From positions 248,001-312,000 of the forward strand of contig JBCBBH010000004.1 of the NCBI GenBank assembly GCA_038531945.1: a stretch of DNA of 64,000 nt. Direction: 5' to 3'. Source of the stretch: CALBPI01 sp038531945 (lineage in GTDB: Bacteria; Pseudomonadota; Gammaproteobacteria; Steroidobacterales; Woeseiaceae). Below the pieces are notes generated by a model. It was not told where the DNA came from and did not search any database. It saw only the letters and a list, made by a program, of their open reading frames with translations. A program made the translations under genes and the position numbers. Positions 32,722 through 41,665 of this stretch are shown here, in pieces. The number at the start of each line of letters is the position of its first letter. The stretch's first letter is position 1.

Positions 32722-34499
32722 ACCGCGGTGTGCCGAGGCGCGAACAAACTACGTTGCGTCCACCATGCCAGCAATGCCAACAGCAGTACCCACGGAAGCA
32801 ACCGTAATCGGGACATCGGCTCGACCGAGACAACGGGCGATGCCCGTTCGCCGTTGCCGGTCGTGATTCGCGATGTCACGGAAAACGCATCGCTCGCTCT
32901 TCGACTGGCGACTTCGTTTGAAGGCACAAAAAATCGATCCGCGAACGCCTCATCGACAATAAAGCGGTACCAACCTGGCTTGGTCGGCCAGAACCACGCA
33001 CAAGACTCACCTGGCCGGAGCGGCAACGGCGCCAGGTCCAATTGGCCTCGAGTACCCGTCGGGTGGACGATTACAGCCGCGAAATCGCTCGCACCGGACG
33101 CGCAGACTCGCTGACGCTCGTATACGGCGCTATGGGACGGAAATGTGTCGACCGAAAGCGTTCGGATTGGGCGCGGCAGGTTGTCCAGGATTTCAGCCCA
33201 CAACCGTGCGTAGCGCTCGGGACTCACCGCACCGTGGATGCGGTACGAGTCGGCGATGGTCGCGACTGCCAGGCGCTGCGCAGGCCGCTCGGCGACGACT
33301 GGCAGACCGGACAAGTCCTGCCGCCGCACCGACCATGACTCGCTATCGAATCGCACGTCGAGTCTAACCAGACCGGAATCCAAATTGTCGATCGTCTCTT
33401 GCATCTGATAAATCAGCGGTTGTTCCGGCGTGACGGCGGCAATGCCGGTGACGAACTCGAGCGCCGCCAGATCTTCGACATCGTGGACCAGCACGAGCAC
33501 ACCTGGGCCTGAACCCGGTTGCAGCACGCGCGCTCGCGTATCGCTATCAAGCGCGGCCAACGAAGCGCCATCAAGGATCACGAGATCGTGCGCGGCGATT
33601 GCTTCCCACGATGACAGGTCTGCAGACGACTCCGTTCGATTCAGGAACCGCGTGACAAAGCGGTCACTACTGACGCGCGCTCGCGCGGACACTGCCGCGC
33701 CGGTATCGGCTAGCCAGTCCACCAGGTAGCGCCATTCGAAACTCGCCGAATCTTGTAACGCAAGTACGCTAAGTTGACCCGATACTCTGGCCTGCACCCC
33801 GAATCGGACCTTCTGAATTTCTGTATCCTCGCGCACGAGTCGAACAGCGAATGCATGCCTGCCAGACACCAGCGGTGGGATGGTAATTTCAGTCACACCA
33901 GCGCGAATTTCGGCTTCGGCCAGACTCACTTCGGCCCCAGCGCGCCGCAGTTCAATCCGCATCGACTCGGAAGGACCCGAAACGGTCACGCGCAAAAGCG
34001 ACGAACGGCCCGCCAGCACTTCGGACGGGGCATCGAGTATAGCGATAGATGTCTGCGGCGGTTCAATCGCCAGGGCGAGCTCGGATGCGCCTCGCAATTG
34101 AAACCATTCGTCAGCCGTCAGGCCGTGTCCCTCAATCACGACAGCTTCCGAAAGCGCGGTGCCAAGTTGACGCAAACGCAGACTCGCAATCGGTTCGCGA
34201 GTCGAACCCAACCGCAGCAGTGCAGCGGGGGTAATCCACGCGTTGTCCGTGCTTTGAGGACTGCTTGCACCTGCCGTGATCAAAACCCCTTCGCGAGAAG
34301 ATACGGCGATCGGTGGTGGCACCAGGATCGCAAGCACACCGAGAACCGCCGCCAGCTGGACGGGCCACCATAGCCACAACGCACGGCCTCTCAATCGCCT
34401 TGCACCAAGCCAGACGACGAGCAATCCTGCCAATGCGATGGCAGCGAGCACAGGTAACATCCCTGAATGCACAGCAACCCCAAACCATCTGCTAATCAC
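32718..34499 (-). CDS. Large membrane-anchored protein of the MoxR operon
   Basis: A 593-residue protein not recognised by name. Hydrophobic helices at about 14-31 and 45-62 and a last one near 570-590 bracket a large extracytoplasmic region. That region contains strand-rich Ig-like sequence (EVLAGRSSLLRVTVSG) and a Rossmann- or glutamine-amidotransferase-like stretch (AHDLVILDGASLAAL) without a visible catalytic Cys-His pair. Similar proteins occur at the ends of MoxR-DUF58-BatA clusters. It starts with GTG, whose bases overlap the stop of the preceding DUF4175-like gene (GTGA). It is the last gene of an eight-gene operon. A role as the cell-surface part of the complex is inferred. Confidence 0.7.
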   Translation of the reverse strand: MISRWFGVAVHSGMLPVLAAIALAGLLVVWLGARRLRGRALWLWWPVQLAAVLGVLAILVPPPIAVSSREGVLITAGASSPQSTDNAWITPAALLRLGSTREPIASLRLRQLGTALSEAVVIEGHGLTADEWFQLRGASELALAIEPPQTSIAILDAPSEVLAGRSSLLRVTVSGPSESMRIELRRAGAEVSLAEAEIRAGVTEITIPPLVSGRHAFAVRLVREDTEIQKVRFGVQARVSGQLSVLALQDSASFEWRYLVDWLADTGAAVSARARVSSDRFVTRFLNRTESSADLSSWEAIAAHDLVILDGASLAALDSDTRARVLQPGSGPGVLVLVHDVEDLAALEFVTGIAAVTPEQPLIYQMQETIDNLDSGLVRLDVRFDSESWSVRRQDLSGLPVVAERPAQRLAVATIADSYRIHGAVSPERYARLWAEILDNLPRPIRTLSVDTFPSHSAVYERQRVCASGASDFAAVIVHPTGTRGQLDLAPLPLRPGESCAWFWPTKPGWYRFIVDEAFADRFFVPSNEVASRRASDAFSVTSRITTGNGERASPVVSVEPMSRLRLLPWVLLLALLAWWTQRSLFAPRHTAV

Positions 34500-36634
34500 A
34501 ACGATGACTCATCGACTGCGAACCAACGATCGACGTTGGGCGCACGACGCGGCGCCGCGACCGGAAGCGGCGCGACCTTCGCCCACAGCAATCCAATCCG
34601 ATCGGCGCAGGTTCCGCACTCTGAGTCTGCGCGCCACGTTGTCAGGGTCGCAAGAATATCGCGATAGTCAGCTTCAGCGGTCGTATCCTGTCTGCGCACG
34701 CTGTTCTCGATACCCTGCTCCACCCAATCAACAAGCGCGTCGTGCGCGGACTGATCGAAACCGGTTGCGAGCAACTGATCAATCGCCGCTACCGGCGCCG
34801 GCAGCCTTTCCGGGTCGTTGGATAACAACGCACGGGCCGCAGGAATATCCTCAAGTTCTCCCTCCAGACGTCGGGCTTCATCTACAGGAGTGATGGGCAC
34901 ACCGACCCGGCGGACAAAGGTTCTTGAACGACGCTGGATTCTCTTGATCAGCGCAAGCGCGCGATACTGGTGCGGCAGACTCGAATCCGGGTCGTGCTGC
35001 AGTAATGCGCCTTCGGCCCGCCACATCGCCGACAGCGCCTGGCGCAACAATCGGCGAGTCTCGGGGTCAAACACGGTCGCTTGTTCCTCCTGATCATGGA
35101 AATGCGCGTACGGCGCAATCGCCGCCATCACGTCCCCAAACTCCCTTTGCGCGGGCGCCGTAAAGTCAGCATCGCCGTGGTCATGTCCATCGCCCGGGTA
35201 ATGCGTCTGCCCGCCAAGCGCACGGGCACCTGCGGCCGGCTCCCCCGATGCTTCCTCACCCATGAATGCGCCGTACCGAAAGCGCAGCGCTCGTTCGTCA
35301 AATGCGAGTCCTTGCGCACGCGACGCAAATTCGGATTCATTCAAACCGTCACGCTCGTCCATCAACGCTTCGCTATCAATAATGATCTGTCGCTGACTGC
35401 GAAACAGCTCCGGCTCAATGTTCACAATCGGATTGTCCAGCAGAATATCCGCAGTTGTAGCATCCCGCGCCCATCGCACAATAAGCGATGCACTGGAGGT
35501 CATTTGCGGGCCCGATGGACGGTTGTCTTCTACCTCGAAGGTCACGTACAACTCGCGACCCGGCGCTGCGCCCAGCGCCACCAAATCGAGGTTTGTCGTC
35601 ACAGGTCGTCCCATGCCGCTCAGCTGCTCAGTCAGGTCGATTGTGCTGCGTTCAAAATCGACCTGCTCACCATCCCCTTCCGCACTATTGACCACAGTGC
35701 GTAATGATTGAACTCCAAAGTCGTCGCGTGTCGTCAGTGCGACCGTCATTTCAGTAGCACTACCCTCGGTCAGCGCGAACACCCGCTGCACGGGCTGAAC
35801 GATAGAAATTTCCGGCGGCGCGTCGGGAATCATGACCAGACGGTGCGATGCAGCACCACCTACCATCACCGGGTTGCCGTTCAGCAGCAGCGCGTAGTTG
35901 CCGGCGCGACCTGGAATCCAGTCACTTTGCCAGTAGCCCTCCGATGCACGAAACAGCGGGACGCTTTGCTGATCTGCGAATCGAACACTGGCTTCGTCGA
36001 CGTCCCCGACCAACTGAAAAGTCCAGCGAACATCCGAGAACTCCTGCACATCTGCAGACAGGCCATCATGGCGATAGGCTTCGCGCTGCGTGTAGACATG
36101 ATGACGTTCATCCAGCTGGGCTTGTGCCACGCGAAGGATCGGTGACGAGTCGGTCGTCGCAAGAGTCGAACCCAAGACCTGAAACAACACAGGCACGTTC
36201 ACGAGCAGTGCGACCGCCAACAGTGAGATTGCTGCACGGGAATGCCACGACGCGCCGGAAACGTCGGCGCGAGGAAACAATTTGAGGAGCGTGTCCTCAG
36301 ATCGTGCCCGCTGCATCTTCGCAATAGTGGATAGCGTCTCAGGAGACGCCGAAATCAACCCGGTACTGTCTTCCATTTCCGGGAAGCGGCGATCCAGATG
36401 TGCGGCTACCCGCACCTCAGTCGGGAACGAATGACGTCGTACCCAACTGATCACCGCCCAAAAAAGAAGGCCTGTTGCAATACCTACCAACGACGACGTG
36501 CCGAATAACTGCCCGAGCAGCCGCATCACCACAGCAGCAGCGACCCCGATCGGCAAGCTCAACCAAAAGCCATGCACCCACCACGACATCTGCCAGACGC
36601 GGCGCAGTCGCTTCAGCGTCTGCCGAGCCGTCAT
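34496..36634 (-). CDS. DUF4175-like membrane protein
   Basis: A 712-residue protein resembling the DUF4175 family. It has a basic N-terminus, hydrophobic segments at about 25-63 and 130-155, and then a long extracytoplasmic region. Between them lies AAHLDRRFPEMEDSTGL, which resembles a conserved segment seen in these cluster proteins. The later part has beta-rich modules (ISIVQPVQRVFALTEGS, a bacterial Ig-like strand pattern) and a His/Asp-rich run with HDHGDADF near 500. The role of the family is unknown. The ATG overlaps the BatA-like stop (ATGA). The position between BatA-like and large membrane proteins argues for a multi-subunit envelope complex. Confidence 0.68.
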   Translation of the reverse strand: MTARQTLKRLRRVWQMSWWVHGFWLSLPIGVAAAVVMRLLGQLFGTSSLVGIATGLLFWAVISWVRRHSFPTEVRVAAHLDRRFPEMEDSTGLISASPETLSTIAKMQRARSEDTLLKLFPRADVSGASWHSRAAISLLAVALLVNVPVLFQVLGSTLATTDSSPILRVAQAQLDERHHVYTQREAYRHDGLSADVQEFSDVRWTFQLVGDVDEASVRFADQQSVPLFRASEGYWQSDWIPGRAGNYALLLNGNPVMVGGAASHRLVMIPDAPPEISIVQPVQRVFALTEGSATEMTVALTTRDDFGVQSLRTVVNSAEGDGEQVDFERSTIDLTEQLSGMGRPVTTNLDLVALGAAPGRELYVTFEVEDNRPSGPQMTSSASLIVRWARDATTADILLDNPIVNIEPELFRSQRQIIIDSEALMDERDGLNESEFASRAQGLAFDERALRFRYGAFMGEEASGEPAAGARALGGQTHYPGDGHDHGDADFTAPAQREFGDVMAAIAPYAHFHDQEEQATVFDPETRRLLRQALSAMWRAEGALLQHDPDSSLPHQYRALALIKRIQRRSRTFVRRVGVPITPVDEARRLEGELEDIPAARALLSNDPERLPAPVAAIDQLLATGFDQSAHDALVDWVEQGIENSVRRQDTTAEADYRDILATLTTWRADSECGTCADRIGLLWAKVAPLPVAAPRRAPNVDRWFAVDESSL

Positions 36635-37656
36635 GCCCGCAAGGTCCAGGCCGCGACCAGCCGTTCAACCATGAAGAAAACCGCCACCCAAATCCAGCCG
36701 CCTGTCGGCGTGCCGGATGGCATTGCAGTCGAAGCCTCGCTGAACGCCCGTGGTATCACCTCGCTCTTCGGTTCGATAACAGAATTCGATGGTGGTCGGT
36801 TTGATTCAAAGCGCACCAACGCACGCCACAAGGCTGAAGCGAACTCGCTGTCATTCAGGGCATCTGTATCGGTGACAAAACGCCAACCGGCACCGCCCGC
36901 GGCGGTCGAATCCGAAGCATCGACCGCGACACCAAAGGGACGCAGCGGCGGCGTTTCATCACTCCACCAAATCAGCGGATCAATCATCGTCGATTGTGGC
37001 ACTGACCAGACGATCTCGGTTCCTTCGAGCAGGTCATATGACTGCCAGACACCGATGATCGACCGCAGGCGCGATTCCCGTTCCGGACTATCTGTCACAA
37101 CAAATAGACGACTCAACCCTTCATCTGCCCATATTGCCGGGGTCACATCCCACACCAGATTTCTGCGGGTAATAGGCGCGCGTATCGGCCATGCACGCGC
37201 GTCCAGCTCACCGACTACTCGTACTATCGTCTCTGGTGGCAGTCTTTGATCCAGCGCCAGTAGATTCGAAACCCAACGATCCGACTCCGGCGGCCCACCG
37301 ATGTCTGACAGGTCACCATCCAACCACAAAAGATCGGGGTACTCGGCTTTCAGGGCCGTCAGAATCGCGGGACGTGTGCCGGGAATCGCAAGCGTCAACT
37401 CGCCGGCATTGCCTCGTTCGAGTGTGGACGGTTGGTTGCCCAGTAGCGCTATGAAAATCGACACAAGAAACAGGAGTCGAGCTGCCAACAGCATGGGTTC
37501 ATGCAAACGCGACAGCCGCAATCGTGGCCGGGCACGGTCGGCGAATATTCGAAGCGTCGCAACTTCCAGGGTTCGCCGGCTCGATCGAAACAACCAGTGA
37601 ACGGCAATCGCCAAGACCATGGCACCCGCGACGAGCATCAACGACGCACCTGGCAT
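36631..37656 (-). CDS. BatA-like N-terminal domain protein
   Basis: A 341-residue membrane protein. Two N-terminal helices (about 5-24 and 54-73) flank a basic RRTLEVATLRIF loop, as in the BatA/aerotolerance N-terminal domain that usually precedes a von Willebrand factor A region. Here the following region lacks a clear MIDAS Asp-x-Ser-x-Ser and instead shows a degenerate Rossmann-like segment. A final helix (around 320-336) returns to the membrane. The gene's ATG overlaps the DUF58 stop by one base (TGATG), and its stop overlaps the DUF4175-like start. It is likely a partner of the MoxR ATPase and DUF58 protein; exact function unknown. Confidence 0.72.
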   Translation of the reverse strand: MPGASLMLVAGAMVLAIAVHWLFRSSRRTLEVATLRIFADRARPRLRLSRLHEPMLLAARLLFLVSIFIALLGNQPSTLERGNAGELTLAIPGTRPAILTALKAEYPDLLWLDGDLSDIGGPPESDRWVSNLLALDQRLPPETIVRVVGELDARAWPIRAPITRRNLVWDVTPAIWADEGLSRLFVVTDSPERESRLRSIIGVWQSYDLLEGTEIVWSVPQSTMIDPLIWWSDETPPLRPFGVAVDASDSTAAGGAGWRFVTDTDALNDSEFASALWRALVRFESNRPPSNSVIEPKSEVIPRAFSEASTAMPSGTPTGGWIWVAVFFMVERLVAAWTLRA

Positions 37657-38597
37657 CAGGATAACTCGCAGGTCGCCAATACTCTTTGACGACCGGTAAT
37701 CGATTGCGCGAGCATGGCATGACAGGATTCGGCAAGTCCAATGTCGGTGGCGATGCTCACGAACCGCGCACCGGAGCGTACCTGATCCTCACGAATCTCT
37801 CGCAGCAGACGGTTCAACCGCTTACGATACTCGCGACCTTCGAGGCCCGCGTCGAACCATCGGGTTGATCCCGACTCGCAATCGACCACACGAAACTGGC
37901 CACGCGGTGGTGGCGACAACTCTTGCGGCAGTAGCACCTGGGTGCTCGTCAATGACATACCGCGTGCCGCGGTACGCGCTACCGCCACCTGCAGCCCGCA
38001 GTCATCGCCCAGGTAATCACTAAACGCAAACACGGCACTCCGTGCTGGCGCGTGACTTAGCGCCTCGCTGATCGCTTCAATACGCACCCCGCCGCCGCTC
38101 GGGCGCCATTCATCAAGGCGTCTGATCACCCGTTCCAATTGGGCACGTCCTGCGCCAGTCGGCAACACAATCGGCGTCGGTGTCTGCAAGCCGATGAGCA
38201 TCACGTCGTGGTGGTGCTCTGCCGCGAGCCATGCAAGCGCGCCAACCAATCTGGCAACATAGTCGTATCGAGTAACGTCGCGCGAATCCGCCATTCCCAT
38301 GGACGCACTGAGATCGACAACCAACACGACCGTCAAGCGACCCTCACTCTCCGACTCGCGCACCAACAAACGGTCGGTTCGACCAAAGACACGCCAATCC
38401 ACTCGACGCAAATCGTCGCCCGGTTGAAACGGTCGAAACCGTGAAAACTCGATTCCTTCATCGCGTCGCACACTACGATGCGATGCATGGATAGCATTAT
38501 CCACCTGCAACGCGGGAGCCAGCGAGTACTTGATCAGTTGGTGCCGAAGTTCAGCGTCCGGCAGCCAGCCTAGCTGTGCACTACTGAGAACTGCCAT
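37656..38597 (-). CDS. DUF58 domain protein with VWA-like fold
   Basis: A 313-residue soluble protein of the DUF58 family, almost always encoded next to MoxR ATPases. The family signature FRPFQPGDDLRRVDWRVFGR (55-74) is clear. A MIDAS-type metal motif DLSASMG (D95, S97, S99) follows in the von Willebrand A-like domain, so a divalent metal-dependent protein contact is expected. I chose ATG 38597; a TTG three bases upstream is less likely. It overlaps the end of the moxR gene by 17 bp. The probable job is to recruit substrates for remodelling by the MoxR ATPase, inferred from well-studied MoxR-VWA pairs. Confidence 0.9.
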   Translation of the reverse strand: MAVLSSAQLGWLPDAELRHQLIKYSLAPALQVDNAIHASHRSVRRDEGIEFSRFRPFQPGDDLRRVDWRVFGRTDRLLVRESESEGRLTVVLVVDLSASMGMADSRDVTRYDYVARLVGALAWLAAEHHHDVMLIGLQTPTPIVLPTGAGRAQLERVIRRLDEWRPSGGGVRIEAISEALSHAPARSAVFAFSDYLGDDCGLQVAVARTAARGMSLTSTQVLLPQELSPPPRGQFRVVDCESGSTRWFDAGLEGREYRKRLNRLLREIREDQVRSGARFVSIATDIGLAESCHAMLAQSITGRQRVLATCELS

Positions 38598-39600
38598 CAA
38601 CGACAGAAGGTAATGGGTCTGCCGGCTCGGGCAGAGCGGTCAGCAAGTCGTCGACCACATCATCCGCTCCGTGATGCTCGGTCTGAGCATGATAGTTCAG
38701 AATCAGTCGATGCCGAAGCACCGAAGGCGCAACCGCGTGCAGATCCGCCAAAGTGACCGACAAGCGGCCATTCAGAATCGCCCGTGCTTTGGCACAAACG
38801 ATCAATGCCTGACCAGCACGTGGACCAGCTCCCCAGCGCACCCACTCACGCACAGCCGACGGTGCGGTTTCGCACTCCGGTCGGGTCGCTCGGATGAGCT
38901 GCGCTGCGTAGCGCACAAGCTCGGAGCTGATCGGGACCTCACGGACCAATGATCGCGCCAGCAGGACCGCGTCTTTATCCATCACAGGCTCAGCAGCGCT
39001 CGTCTTTGCGCCTGTGGTTCGTTCAAGAATTTCGACCTCAGCATCGAAGCTTGGGTAGTCCATTCGAACCTGCAATAGAAAACGATCAAGCTGGGCTTCG
39101 GGAAGTGGATAGGTACCCGCCTGCTCGAGGGGATTTTGCGTTGCCATGACGAAAAACGGTTGTGGCAACTCATGTCGTTTGCCCCCCCACGTCACCGAGC
39201 CTTCTCCCGTCGCCTCGAGCAAAGCCGCTTGCGTGCGTGGTGGCGTGCGGTTGATTTCGTCGGCCAGCAGAAGCGAATGAAACACAGGACCTGGTTGAAA
39301 CTCAAAACGACGCCCGTCGTCACCCTCGACCAGAAGCTCACTCCCTACAATATCAGCGGGCATCAGATCGGGTGTGAACTGTATCCGGCCGAACGGCAAA
39401 TCGAGCGCAACCCCTAACGTTCTCATCAAGAGCGTCTTACCGAGTCCAGGCACCCCTTCAAGCAGGCAGTGGCCGCCCGCGAGCAGAGCGATCAGCAAGT
39501 CATCAACAACCGAATTCTGACCCACAATCACTTGGGCCACACTCTGTCGAACCCGACCGAGAGACGCCAATGTTGGATCGATCTGCTGCGACTGAGCCAT
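38581..39600 (-). CDS. MoxR family AAA+ ATPase
   Basis: A 339-residue AAA+ chaperone of the MoxR group, which remodels or activates protein complexes, often helping metal or cofactor insertion or envelope stress tolerance. Walker A is GVPGLGKT (49-56), Walker B is LLLADEINR (110-118), and the sensor and arginine-finger region includes FFVMATQNPLEQAGTYPLPEAQLDRFL, diagnostic for MoxR (MATQNP; EAQLDRF). The C-terminal lid ends with RHRLILNYHA. It lies 3 bp after the DUF4159 gene and overlaps DUF58 by 17 bp. The target of this copy is not known; the gene order suggests the envelope proteins downstream, or the TldD/PmbA pair upstream. Confidence 0.95.
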   Translation of the reverse strand: MAQSQQIDPTLASLGRVRQSVAQVIVGQNSVVDDLLIALLAGGHCLLEGVPGLGKTLLMRTLGVALDLPFGRIQFTPDLMPADIVGSELLVEGDDGRRFEFQPGPVFHSLLLADEINRTPPRTQAALLEATGEGSVTWGGKRHELPQPFFVMATQNPLEQAGTYPLPEAQLDRFLLQVRMDYPSFDAEVEILERTTGAKTSAAEPVMDKDAVLLARSLVREVPISSELVRYAAQLIRATRPECETAPSAVREWVRWGAGPRAGQALIVCAKARAILNGRLSVTLADLHAVAPSVLRHRLILNYHAQTEHHGADDVVDDLLTALPEPADPLPSVVDGSSQ

Positions 39601-39603
39601 CGG

Positions 39604-40311
39604 TCAATAGTTTAATGCGTACATCACAATGTTGACGCCGAACCGGGTGTTATCGGTTGCCAACCAACGTTTGTTTCTATAGTCGTAATCCCATTCACAA
39701 CCATAGTCCTTGTTACTATAAAGCACGGCAGTACGCCCGTTCACTTCTATGCCCCGGAGGTAGTCGTGAACCAGATCGTCTCCCCAGCCGTTAAGTTCAA
39801 AGCTCGTGGTGGGCGGTCCGTCAAAATCGAAAAAACTGCTGTATACCGCATGTGTGTCAGGCAGTTTCTTCAAGCAGTCCGCGCCAAAAATCTGCTCCAT
39901 CTGTTTGGTGAAGCTCGTTGCAAACAAGGCGTCGATGTCATGATTGCAGTCGTCAACAAAAACGAATCCACCCCGATTGACATAGTGGAGAAAGTTCTCG
40001 CGTTCACGCTCATTGAACTCAACCAATTTGTGGCCTGACAGATAGCAAAACGGCGATTCAAGGATGGCAGGATCAGCAAGGGCGACAATTCGCTCCTCCG
40101 GGTCGACCCGAAGATTTGTGTACTCGATTAACGAATTCAAAAGGTTCGACGGCATACGCTCGTCGACAAACCAGTTGCCAGACTCGTACTGAATTCGCGT
40201 GAAAAAGAAATCGAACGCATATGCCAGAACCGGCGCAGGCAAAGCGGCCAGCGCAGACGCACTCGCTGCCTGACCAATAAAACTCCGCCGGTTGATTCGC
40301 GCCTTTGTCAC
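39604..40311 (-). CDS. Tat-exported DUF4159 protein
   Basis: A 235-residue protein with a twin-arginine signal: NRRSFIG at 8-14 and then a hydrophobic run to ALPAPVLAYA. The mature part matches DUF4159, with FFFTRIQYESGNWFVDERMP, PEERIVALADP, GGFVFVDDCNHD and NTRFGVNIVMYALNY. DUF4159 proteins are often encoded with MoxR-type clusters in other phyla; a Rossmann or amidotransferase-like fold has been suggested but no activity is known. The GTG start overlaps the PmbA stop (GTGA). Export through Tat implies it folds, possibly with a cofactor, before crossing the membrane. Confidence 0.85.
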   Translation of the reverse strand: MTKARINRRSFIGQAASASALAALPAPVLAYAFDFFFTRIQYESGNWFVDERMPSNLLNSLIEYTNLRVDPEERIVALADPAILESPFCYLSGHKLVEFNERERENFLHYVNRGGFVFVDDCNHDIDALFATSFTKQMEQIFGADCLKKLPDTHAVYSSFFDFDGPPTTSFELNGWGDDLVHDYLRGIEVNGRTAVLYSNKDYGCEWDYDYRNKRWLATDNTRFGVNIVMYALNY

Positions 40312-41636
40312 ACTGCGTCCGAAAGACTGGAGAAGGTAAACTCGCGGATTCGCATGGACGGCATCATGACCGGAAAGCCGAACAGCCCTACGCGGCGACT
40401 TTCACCCAACTCGTCAAGATTGTTCAGCATGATCACCGGGCTATCGTTGAAACGGAAATTCTTGACCGGGTATTTGATTTCTCCATCCTCGATATAGAAC
40501 GTGCCATCGCGCGTCAGTCCGGTGTAGAGCTGAGTCTGCGGATCAAGCGCACGGATATACCACAAGCGCGACACCAGAATGCCGCGCTCAGTGTTCTTGA
40601 TCAGCTCATCTTGCGTTTTGTCGCCACCAACCATGATCAGATTGCTCGGCTGCGGTACAGGCGCAACGTCCTCGTGATCTGCCCAGTAGCGATCGTAGAA
40701 CAAATTCTCGACCACGCCGTTTTTGATGATGCTGAGGCGGCGGATTGGTTCTCCCGTATTGCTCCAGGTTGCGGTCGGCACCCGCGCATCCAGCGGATCA
40801 CCGTATGCCGTGACGCGTTCGTCAAACACCTGTTCGCCGATTCGCGTACCGCCGCCCTTCTTCGTCAGAAAACTCCGGCCTTCGTCCGCCTGGCGAGCGC
40901 CGAACGCAAAAAACATGCGACCAATAATCTGGGCTGCTGCGTCCGGCTCGAGAATCACCGTGTACTTTCCAGGCTCAAGTGCCCTCGCCTCACGCGACAT
41001 CAGCGCCTTTTGCAACGCAACGTTGGAAGTGGCAGCCGTATCGATCCGACTGACATCGTTATCGTCGCTCGATGCCCACCCTGAGCCAGTACCATCATCC
41101 GTCCGGACCGTGACCGTAAAATTCACGTTGGTTTCAGTGTGGTAGGCAAACAAGCCCTCGCTGTTCATCATGGCACTGAACGATGCGCTATCGTTCAGGA
41201 AACCGGCAGCCGTCGCACCATTCTTTTTGGCTGGCCCGATACTCGCCGCCGCTGCCTCTGCCCGATAGGTGGGCTTGATCGCTGCTGTTTTTTCCGCGAA
41301 CGCTCGACCCTCATCGTACTTCTGGGGCCCGAGAACCGGCATGAACTCCGGAGACTCCGGAGCAAGTCGAGCGGTCTCTTCGGCGCGGGCGACGACTTTG
41401 GCCAAAGATTCGTCATCGAATTCATTGATCGTCGCTGTTCCTACGCGCTGGCCAAAGTTGCACTGTACAGCGAGATCGACGGTGCGCGTTTCTCCGGCTG
41501 TCGAAACGCTGTTACGCGCGTAGCGAATGTTGCCTTCCACTGAGCCCGTCAGATTCGCCTCGCATCCATCAGCCTCGGAAAAGGCAACCACCTTCTCAAG
41601 GATTGCGCGAGCATCATCACGTGTCATGATTGTCAT
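40308..41636 (-). CDS. PmbA/TldE-like metalloprotease-family subunit
   Basis: A 442-residue member of the TldD/PmbA family. In E. coli TldD and TldE (PmbA) form a heterodimer that trims peptides such as the microcin B17 precursor and CcdA. This copy has the conserved N-terminal AEANL-like region, SVSTAGETRTVDLAVQ and a C-terminal GTRDGTFYIEDGEIKYPVKNFRFN-like segment, but no HExxxH. This makes it the non-catalytic TldE partner. There is no signal peptide. It lies 29 bp after the TldD gene and overlaps the DUF4159 gene by 4 bp. Start ATG 41636 has AGAGAGAAAG upstream; ATG 41627 is possible. Confidence 0.88.
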   Translation of the reverse strand: MTIMTRDDARAILEKVVAFSEADGCEANLTGSVEGNIRYARNSVSTAGETRTVDLAVQCNFGQRVGTATINEFDDESLAKVVARAEETARLAPESPEFMPVLGPQKYDEGRAFAEKTAAIKPTYRAEAAAASIGPAKKNGATAAGFLNDSASFSAMMNSEGLFAYHTETNVNFTVTVRTDDGTGSGWASSDDNDVSRIDTAATSNVALQKALMSREARALEPGKYTVILEPDAAAQIIGRMFFAFGARQADEGRSFLTKKGGGTRIGEQVFDERVTAYGDPLDARVPTATWSNTGEPIRRLSIIKNGVVENLFYDRYWADHEDVAPVPQPSNLIMVGGDKTQDELIKNTERGILVSRLWYIRALDPQTQLYTGLTRDGTFYIEDGEIKYPVKNFRFNDSPVIMLNNLDELGESRRVGLFGFPVMMPSMRIREFTFSSLSDAV

Positions 41637-41665
41637 TACTTTCTCTCTCTATCGATTAGAGCGGG